NCBI GenBank assembly: GCA_036563805.1
Contig: DATCLS010000032.1
Location: 124,001 to 188,000 of the forward strand
Direction of reading: 5' to 3'
DNA: 64,000 bases
Source: DATCLS01 sp036563805
GTDB taxonomy: Bacteria; Actinomycetota; Acidimicrobiia; Acidimicrobiales; VFJN01
Shown here: positions 58,935 through 64,000 of the stretch, in pieces
Layout of the letters: every line of letters starts with the position of its first letter
How positions within the stretch are numbered: the first letter of the stretch is position 1
Made by a program: the position numbers and the translations under genes
The notes under the pieces: generated by a model
Databases searched by the model: none
What the model saw: the letters and a program-made list of their open reading frames with translations, nothing else
Told to the model about the DNA's origin: nothing

Positions 58935-60671
58935 ATGCCCGACTGCGAACGAACACGAGGGGGGTGGGCGCGGCTCCGTGGTGGGCTCGTCGCCGCGGTG
59001 GTCCTGCTCGCCCTGCTCGCCTTCCCCGCCAGCGCGCTCGGGTCGGGTTCTCGGACCTCCGGCCCCGCCCAGCCGGGCGCTGGCCAGGGGCACACGCAGC
59101 CGACGCTGTGGCCGACGACGACGCCCACGACCGAGGAGCCGCCGTCCACGACCGCGCCGCCGCCGTCCACGACCGCCCCGCCGCCGTCCACGACCGCGCC
59201 GCCGCCGTCCACGACCGCCCCGCCGCCCCCCACCGAGGAGCCCGAGCCCGAGCCGGACCCCGAGACCACGGTCTACGAGGAGCCCGATGACGAGAGCGAC
59301 GAGGAGGAGGAGGCGGCGAGCGCCGAGACCAGCGAGGTGTCGTCGGCGTCGGACGGCCTGACCTTCACGACCGTGCGCAACCTGCTCGTGGAGGGCGACG
59401 GCACGCCGGGGTCCGAGGAGACCACGACGACCACCCGGGCCGCCGCCTCCGGTAGCAGCGCCGCCGACGACAGCCGCCTGATCTGGATGATCGTCGCCGC
59501 CCTCAGCGGGCTGGCGATCCTCGTGGCGGTGCTCACCTGGCGCTACTGGCTGCTGACCCGGCCCGGCCTCGACGTCGACGACGACGCCGACGACGGTGAG
59601 GGCGGCGGCGGGCCGCCCGGCTACGACCCCCGCGACCCGCGGCAGGCCGGCGTCGATCCCCCGGGGTGGGACGATCCCTACGGCGGGCCCGGCGGCCCGA
59701 CCCAGGTCGGGGGCCTGGGGATGGGGGCGCCGCCCGGACCCGGGGGGCCGGGAGGATCCGGTCGACCCGGCGGGCCCGGCGGTCCGGGCGGGCGTCGACG
59801 CGACCCGTACGATCCGCCGCCCGGGGGGCCGGGCGGCCGGGGCTGGTCCCCCGACGCCGAGCCGGCCGGGGTCGCCGCCCCGGCGACCGCCGTCGGCGAC
59901 GCCTGGGGGCGGACGCCGGACGGGCCCGATCGACGCGGCGGCCGCGGGCGTCCGGGTGGACCGGGTCGCGGTGGACCCGGTGGGCTCGGCGCGACCGAGG
60001 CCGGCCTCGCCATGGGCGGGACGGCCGGCGCCGCCGGCGCGGGGACGGGCCGCCGTCGGCGGGGGGCGCCGGACGCGCCGCCCGCGGGGCGCCGGGGCGG
60101 TCCGCCGCCCGACGGGCGCCGCAGGCGGCCCGGGCCCGACGGCGGGAACGGCCGCCAGCCCGCCGACCGCAGGGGTGGCGGTGCCGAGGCCGGGCGCGGG
60201 CGCCGGCGCGGTCCGGCGCCGGGTGCCGACGGCCCGCCGCCGGACGGCGGCCGGACCGGCCGCGGCACCCGTCGCGGCCCCGCCCCGGCCGAGCCGTCGC
60301 GCGGGGGCCGCTTCGGCCGCCGTCGGGGCGGCGCCGACGGCGACGGCAACGACGAGTTCTGGGGGCGCGACCCGGGCAGCCCCAGCCACAACCGCCGGCC
60401 GAGCGGCCGGGGTCGTGGCGACGGGGGAGCTGGCTGGGGCGACGGCGGCGACCCCCGCCCCCGGCGGCGCCCGGGCCCGCCCACGGCGGCGCTGGGCGAC
60501 GGCCGCTCCGGCCCGCCGCCCGCCGGTGCCGGCCCCCGCCGCCCGGGCCCCGCCGACCCCACGGGCTCCCGCCTGCCCGGCGGGCAGGCCGCCGGTGCCG
60601 GCCCCGCCGCCCCGGGCCGCTTCGCCCCGCCCAGCGGCCAGGACCCCTGGCCCCCACGCGGCCGCGCCTGA
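58935..60671 (+). CDS. Single-pass membrane protein with PPPSTTA repeats and long disordered cytoplasmic tail
   Basis: A 578-residue protein of no recognised family. A signal peptide (LVAAVVLLALLAFPASALG) is followed by an extracellular Thr/Pro-rich stalk with four PPPSTTA heptads, an acidic stretch (EEPDDESDEEEEAASAE), a membrane helix at about residues 182-204 (MIVAALSGLAILVAVLTW), and a roughly 370-residue Gly/Pro/Arg-rich, positively charged cytoplasmic tail. The tail resembles RGG-type phase-separating sequences. No catalytic domain is present. Possibly a cell-envelope or nucleic-acid tethering protein; function unknown. Confidence 0.78.
   Translation: MPDCERTRGGWARLRGGLVAAVVLLALLAFPASALGSGSRTSGPAQPGAGQGHTQPTLWPTTTPTTEEPPSTTAPPPSTTAPPPSTTAPPPSTTAPPPPTEEPEPEPDPETTVYEEPDDESDEEEEAASAETSEVSSASDGLTFTTVRNLLVEGDGTPGSEETTTTTRAAASGSSAADDSRLIWMIVAALSGLAILVAVLTWRYWLLTRPGLDVDDDADDGEGGGGPPGYDPRDPRQAGVDPPGWDDPYGGPGGPTQVGGLGMGAPPGPGGPGGSGRPGGPGGPGGRRRDPYDPPPGGPGGRGWSPDAEPAGVAAPATAVGDAWGRTPDGPDRRGGRGRPGGPGRGGPGGLGATEAGLAMGGTAGAAGAGTGRRRRGAPDAPPAGRRGGPPPDGRRRRPGPDGGNGRQPADRRGGGAEAGRGRRRGPAPGADGPPPDGGRTGRGTRRGPAPAEPSRGGRFGRRRGGADGDGNDEFWGRDPGSPSHNRRPSGRGRGDGGAGWGDGGDPRPRRRPGPPTAALGDGRSGPPPAGAGPRRPGPADPTGSRLPGGQAAGAGPAAPGRFAPPSGQDPWPPRGRA
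59138..59221. repeat. 21-bp tandem repeat (four units) in membrane protein gene
   Basis: Four copies of a CCGTCCACGACCGC-containing 21-bp unit encode PPPSTTA heptads in the extracellular stalk. Alternating single-base differences between units suggest an older 42-bp duplication. Confidence 0.85.
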
Positions 60672-60784
60672 CCTCCTCCCACCACCCACCGATCCCGCCG
60701 CCCCGGCCCGCCCGGGCGCTTCGGCCCGGCCGACCTCGGGCGGCCCTCCCGACGGCCGCCAGAACCCCAGGCCCGCGCCCAGTT

Positions 60785-60969
60785 GGCCTCGCGTCGATCG
60801 TGGGCGACGCCTACGCCCGGCCGCTCGTCGAGGAGCTGCGGCGTGGCTCCTACGACCTCGGGGCGCTGGGGGTGATCGGGACCGGCGGGGCGGCGACCAA
60901 CGAGCGCTACAAGGAGGCGCTGCTCGAGCTGCTGCCCCACGTGACGGTCGTCGCCTTCGGGTCCTCCCG
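60785..60969 (+). pseudogene. Fragment of an acyl-CoA synthetase (FadD-type)
   Basis: One frame reads SIVGDAYARPLVEELRRGSY, DLGALGVIGTGGAATNERYK and EALLELLPHVTVV, which is the middle of FadD17/FadD19-like AMP-binding ligases just before the adenylate motif. No start, P-loop or C-terminal domain is found on either side; the sequence then dissolves into unrelated GC-rich DNA. It is a decayed remnant of about 60 codons. The 448-bp stretch 60672-61119 otherwise holds no gene. Confidence 0.8.
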
Positions 60970-61119
60970 GCAACGGCCGCGCCCTGGACGGTGCCCCCGA
61001 GCGTGCGGCCGCCGTCCGGGCGACCGGCAGGGCGGGTGGCAGGCGGGTCGAGCGGCGGCCGGCGGCGGGGTCGCACGGCGGTCGGGAGGGCCCGGGGGCG
61101 TCCGATACGGTGCAGCCCC

Positions 61120-61359
61120 ATGGGCGACACGTTCGACCCCGAAGCGATGATCCAGAGGTTCCGTGATCGCGCCCAGGCCGTCCGCAACCGCACGTTGCCG
61201 CCGGTGGCCGGCGAGGAGCGCATGCGGTTCATCCGCCAGGCCGAGCTCGACTACCAGGACTTCGCCATGATCGGCGACGCCGAGTGCACGCTCGAGGACG
61301 GCATCCTCACGCTGAAGGTCGACCTGCGGCCGCCCGCGGCGCGCGAGTCCTCGTCCTAG
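61120..61359 (+). CDS. Small conserved hypothetical protein, 79 aa
   Basis: ATG 61120 opens a 79-residue acidic protein: DPEAMIQRFRDRAQAVRNRT, FIRQAELDYQDFAMIGDAEC, and a beta-rich end GILTLKVDLRPP. No membrane segment or known domain. The clean codon bias, start context and helix-then-strand layout support a real gene. It lies 95 bp upstream of alkB on the same strand. Confidence 0.72.
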   Translation: MGDTFDPEAMIQRFRDRAQAVRNRTLPPVAGEERMRFIRQAELDYQDFAMIGDAECTLEDGILTLKVDLRPPAARESSS

Positions 61360-61454
61360 GCCGGCCGGCCGTCACCCGGGCGGCGGTCGCCCCGAGCGGC
61401 GCCCGCCGGGGCCGCAGCTGCGAACAGGCGTACGACGGCCGGTACGCTGGGTCC

Positions 61455-62048
61455 GTGGCCGTGGCCTGGCAGCTATCGCTCCTCGGGGACGGTCCGCCCC
61501 GGGGCGACCCGGCGTTCGCCGGGGCCGAGCGGCGCGACCTCGGGTCCGGCGCCTGGGTCGAGCACGTCCCCGGCTGGCTGGCGGGCGCCGACGAACTGTT
61601 CGAGGCGGTCCTGACGGCCGCGCCGTGGCAGGCCCGCGAGCGGCCCATGTACGACCGGATGGTGGCCGAGCCGCGGCTGACGACGGGGGAGTGGCGCGAC
61701 CCGCCCGCTCCGATCCCCGAGCTGGGCCGCATGTTGTCCGAGCGCTACGAGCACCAGCTCACGGTCGTGTCCGCCAACCTCTACCGCGACGGCCGCGACA
61801 GCGTGGCCTGGCACGGCGACCGCATCGGGCGGCGCACCGACGAGACGGTCGTGGCGCTGGTGTCCCTCGGCAGCCCGCGGCGCTTCCTGCTGCGGCCCAA
61901 GGGCGGCGGCAGCTCGCTGCGGTACGTGACCCGGCCCGGCGACCTGCTCGTCCTCGGCGGCACCTGCCAGCGCACCTGGGAGCACAGCGTGCCCAAGGTC
62001 AAGGCCGCCGGCCCCCGGATCAGCGTGATGTTCCGGGAGGGGTACTGA
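61455..62048 (+). CDS. AlkB-family 2-oxoglutarate/Fe(II) dioxygenase
   Basis: A 197-residue AlkB homologue that repairs alkylated bases oxidatively. The iron triad is His and Asp in VAWHGDRIGR and His in WEHSVPKVKA; the 2-oxoglutarate arginines are in PRISVMFREGY. RPMYDRMVAEPRLT is the nucleotide-recognition lid typical of bacterial AlkB proteins. GTG 61455 is used. It could act on DNA or RNA. Co-oriented with the preceding small protein and following DUF4202 gene. Confidence 0.92.
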   Translation: MAVAWQLSLLGDGPPRGDPAFAGAERRDLGSGAWVEHVPGWLAGADELFEAVLTAAPWQARERPMYDRMVAEPRLTTGEWRDPPAPIPELGRMLSERYEHQLTVVSANLYRDGRDSVAWHGDRIGRRTDETVVALVSLGSPRRFLLRPKGGGSSLRYVTRPGDLLVLGGTCQRTWEHSVPKVKAAGPRISVMFREGY

Positions 62049-62125
62049 GCCCGTCGGGCGGGCACCCGTCGAACCGGTCGGCCGGGGTCGCGTGGCCGCC
62101 AGGCCGGCTGCGCGAACCTGGAGTG

Positions 62126-62710
62126 GTGGACCGACTGGCCGCCGCCATCGCCGCCATCGACGCCGCCAACGCCGAGGACCCCAACGTGATCGTCGTCGAC
62201 GGCGTCGGGCGCCCCAAGGAGCAGGCCCACGCCGAGATGATGACCGAGTGGGTCCGCCGGCTCGACCCCGACTGCAGCGAGGAGCAGCTGCTCGCCGCCC
62301 GGGCCCACCACCTGCGCCGGTGGACGGTGCCGCGGGACGCCTATCCCGAGGGCCGTTCCGGCTACCTGCGCTGGCGCACGGCGCTCAAGCAGCAGCACGC
62401 CGAGGACGTGGCGGCCATCCTGCGGCGGGTCGGGTACGGCGAGGAGTCGATCGAGCGGGTCCAGCGGATCATCCGGAAGCAGGGGCTGGGGCGGGACCCG
62501 GCCGTGCAGGTCCACGAGGACGCGCTGTGCCTCGTGTTCCTCCAGACCCAGTTCGACGAGGTGATCGACAAGCTGGGCGACGACAAGACGATCGAGGTGC
62601 TGCGCAAGACGGCCCGGAAGATGAGCCCGGCGGGCCTGGAGGCGGCCCAGGGCCTGCGGTACTCGCCCCGGGCGGCGGAGCTGCTCGGGCGGGCGCTCGC
62701 CGCTGCGTGA
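62126..62710 (+). CDS. DUF4202 family protein
   Basis: A 194-residue helical protein matching DUF4202: HAEMMTEWVRRLDPDCSEEQ, ARAHHLRRWTVPRDAYPEGR, GYLRWRTALKQQHAEDVAAI, EDALCLVFLQTQFDEVIDKL and KTARKMSPAGLEAA. The conserved His and Arg/Asp residues recall an HD-like all-helical fold, but no activity is established for the family. GTG 62126 (or 62123). Follows alkB by 77 bp. Confidence 0.88.
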   Translation: MDRLAAAIAAIDAANAEDPNVIVVDGVGRPKEQAHAEMMTEWVRRLDPDCSEEQLLAARAHHLRRWTVPRDAYPEGRSGYLRWRTALKQQHAEDVAAILRRVGYGEESIERVQRIIRKQGLGRDPAVQVHEDALCLVFLQTQFDEVIDKLGDDKTIEVLRKTARKMSPAGLEAAQGLRYSPRAAELLGRALAAA

Positions 62711-62774
62711 CCGGCCCGGCGGCTACCGTGTGGACCCCCGATGCGGGGCCACAGGAGTGCGGAGGTACGCGGCC

Positions 62775-64000
62775 GTGAGCGATCAGACCCCTGGCCAGGG
62801 CCACGACGCCGGAGCCGCTCCGGCGGCACAGCCGCCGTCGCCGCCCGACCCGGGATCCGCCGACCTCTCGCCCGCGGCCGAGGAGGCGCCTCCGCGCCGC
62901 CCCGAGCCTGGGGCGCCCGGCTCCCCGGCAGGGGAGGGGCCCGGCGCCCCGGCGGGCGCCAACGGCACGGGGGTGGCCGAGGGGGCGCCGCCGGTCCCGC
63001 CGCCGCCCGCCCCGCCCGAATCACCGGAGCGGCCGGTCCCGCCGGCGTCGGCCCCCGCAGGCGCGTCCTCGGCGGCCGAGATCTCCGCGGCCGACGACTC
63101 GCCGGCGATCGTGGGCGACTCGGACAACCTCCCGCTGCAGCCGGCCAACACGCCCCCGTGGCCGTCGTCCAGCAACGGCGCGCCGGCGTACCCCGGCCCG
63201 CCGGCGGGCGGCCCCCCGTACGCCGGGCCGGGCCCGGTGCCGCCTCCGGCCCCGGCCCCCGCCCCGGGACCGGCCACCGGCGCGGCCCCGGGCGCGCCGG
63301 CCCCGGGCGCGCCGGTTTCGGCCGCCGTTCCCGGCGAGCCGCCGGCCGTACCCGTCCCGCCGCCCCCGGCCCCGAGCCCCACCGACTCGGGCGCCCACCA
63401 GGCGGTGCCGGCCTCGCCGCCTCCGGCGCCGGCCCCGCCGCCGCCCGCTGCGCCCCCGGCCCCGAGCCCCACCGACTCGGGCGCCCACCAGGCGGTGCCG
63501 GGTGCGTCGCCCGCCCCGGGCCCTGACGACACGGGTGCGCACCAAGCGGTGCCAGCGGCGCCGGCGCCCCCGAGTCCGACGGATTCGGCGTCCCATCAGG
63601 CGGTGCCCAGTGCGCCTCCCGCTGCGGGCCCTGACGACACGGGCGTGTACCACGCATCGCCGACGGCTCAGCCGGCCCCAGGTCCGACCGACAGCGGTGC
63701 GCACCAGGCGGTTCCGGCCGCGCCCGCGGCGCCAGGCCCGGCGGACCTGGGCGTGCACCAGGCCGTCCCCGCGCCGCCGGCACCGGCCCCGCAGCCTGCC
63801 GCGTCGGGCGCGGCCGCAGGGGCGCCTGCCGCCCCGCAGGCCCCCGGCGCCCCGGCGCCGGCGCCGCCCGCTCCCGCATCGGCCGCACCGCACGCCCCGG
63901 CCCCCGCGGCCCCCGCCCCGACCCCGGGGCCGGTCGGCGCGCCGCCCCCGGTGGCGCCGATGCCGCCTGCCGCCCCTGGCACCCCGCCGCACGGCCCGAC
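62775..64000 (+). CDS. Pro/Ala-rich protein with repeated DSGAHQAVP motif (runs off window)
   Basis: From GTG 62775, with GGAGG upstream, the frame stays open to the window end (over 408 codons). The sequence is Pro/Ala/Gly-rich and disordered. From residue about 200 it carries seven variants of a PxPTDSGAHQAVP motif, at spacings of 51-84 bp, including an exact 51-bp DNA repeat. No signal peptide, membrane helix or catalytic domain has appeared by the window edge. Regular His-Gln motifs in a disordered chain suggest a binding or scaffold region ahead of a domain still to come. Function unknown. Confidence 0.75.
   Translation, partial: MSDQTPGQGHDAGAAPAAQPPSPPDPGSADLSPAAEEAPPRRPEPGAPGSPAGEGPGAPAGANGTGVAEGAPPVPPPPAPPESPERPVPPASAPAGASSAAEISAADDSPAIVGDSDNLPLQPANTPPWPSSSNGAPAYPGPPAGGPPYAGPGPVPPPAPAPAPGPATGAAPGAPAPGAPVSAAVPGEPPAVPVPPPPAPSPTDSGAHQAVPASPPPAPAPPPPAAPPAPSPTDSGAHQAVPGASPAPGPDDTGAHQAVPAAPAPPSPTDSASHQAVPSAPPAAGPDDTGVYHASPTAQPAPGPTDSGAHQAVPAAPAAPGPADLGVHQAVPAPPAPAPQPAASGAAAGAPAAPQAPGAPAPAPPAPASAAPHAPAPAAPAPTPGPVGAPPPVAPMPPAAPGTPPHGP
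63361..63501. repeat. Exact 51-bp direct repeat in the Pro/Ala-rich gene
   Basis: The sequence at 63361-63411 recurs exactly at 63451-63501, 90 bp apart, each encoding PPAPSPTDSGAHQAVP. Five more diverged motif copies follow up to about 63770. Confidence 0.85.

Overview
The window is about 64 kb of very GC-rich chromosome with GTG starts, strong third-position GC and a typical actinobacterial gene set: TetR, GntR, IclR, AraC, ECF and LuxR regulators, many acyl-CoA enzymes, MBL-fold and VOC proteins, an excalibur protein, and a SAM riboswitch ahead of metX. I read it as an actinomycete, most likely of the Acidimicrobiia type. That placement is inferred from gene content, not from a marker tree.

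Layout. 1-12.4 kb is a CoA-thioester and small-molecule catabolic region: CoA-transferase with its GntR regulator, a translationally coupled acyl-CoA dehydrogenase pair, an acyl-CoA ligase, a solute-binding lipoprotein, a P450, two tandem M24 proteins (the second without metal ligands) and an MBL hydrolase. 12.4-20.7 kb holds hydrolases, a TetR/SDR divergon, a zinc alcohol dehydrogenase, an inositol-monophosphatase-like enzyme, a NUDIX protein and a principal-type sigma factor. 20.9-27.4 kb is an integrated element entering at a tRNA-Val(TAC): frameshifted tyrosine integrase, excisionase-like HTH protein, RepSA-like replication initiator, two actinomycete-type TPR regulator genes (one clearly broken), a scrap of a second integrase, and a GNAT enzyme. 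No FtsK-like transfer gene and no right attachment site were found, so it looks like a decayed AICE-like element.

27.5-43.3 kb is regulatory and accessory: a MocR regulator, an ECF41-type sigma factor with a matching promoter upstream of itself and of the adjacent FAD oxidoreductase, a SnoaL-like pair, a very large LuxR-type ATPase regulator, four VOC proteins (one CadI/ArsI-like behind a long operator palindrome), a stand-alone sigma-factor C-terminal domain, a DUF1992 gene behind a perfect CRP-type site, and an SDR/AraC/VOC group. 43.2-53.1 kb contains an excalibur protein, msrA, a metal-site-deficient MBL protein, an IclR regulator and acyl-CoA dehydrogenase, a serine hydrolase, a class III cyclase-domain protein, a DEAD-box helicase and a NUDIX enzyme.

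53.1-64 kb has an orphan N6-adenine-type DNA methyltransferase, SAM riboswitch-metX-metZ/metB, an Fpg/Nei glycosylase, a membrane protein with a long disordered tail, a fragment of an acyl-CoA synthetase, AlkB, a DUF4202 protein, and a repeat-rich Pro/Ala protein running off the window. The most distinctive signals are the self-contained ECF41 circuit, the degenerate tRNA-Val element with a second integrase remnant, the active/pseudoenzyme M24 pair sharing a divergent promoter with a P450, a strongly folded non-coding stretch at 13.3-13.6 kb, and the HQAVP repeat protein at the right edge.
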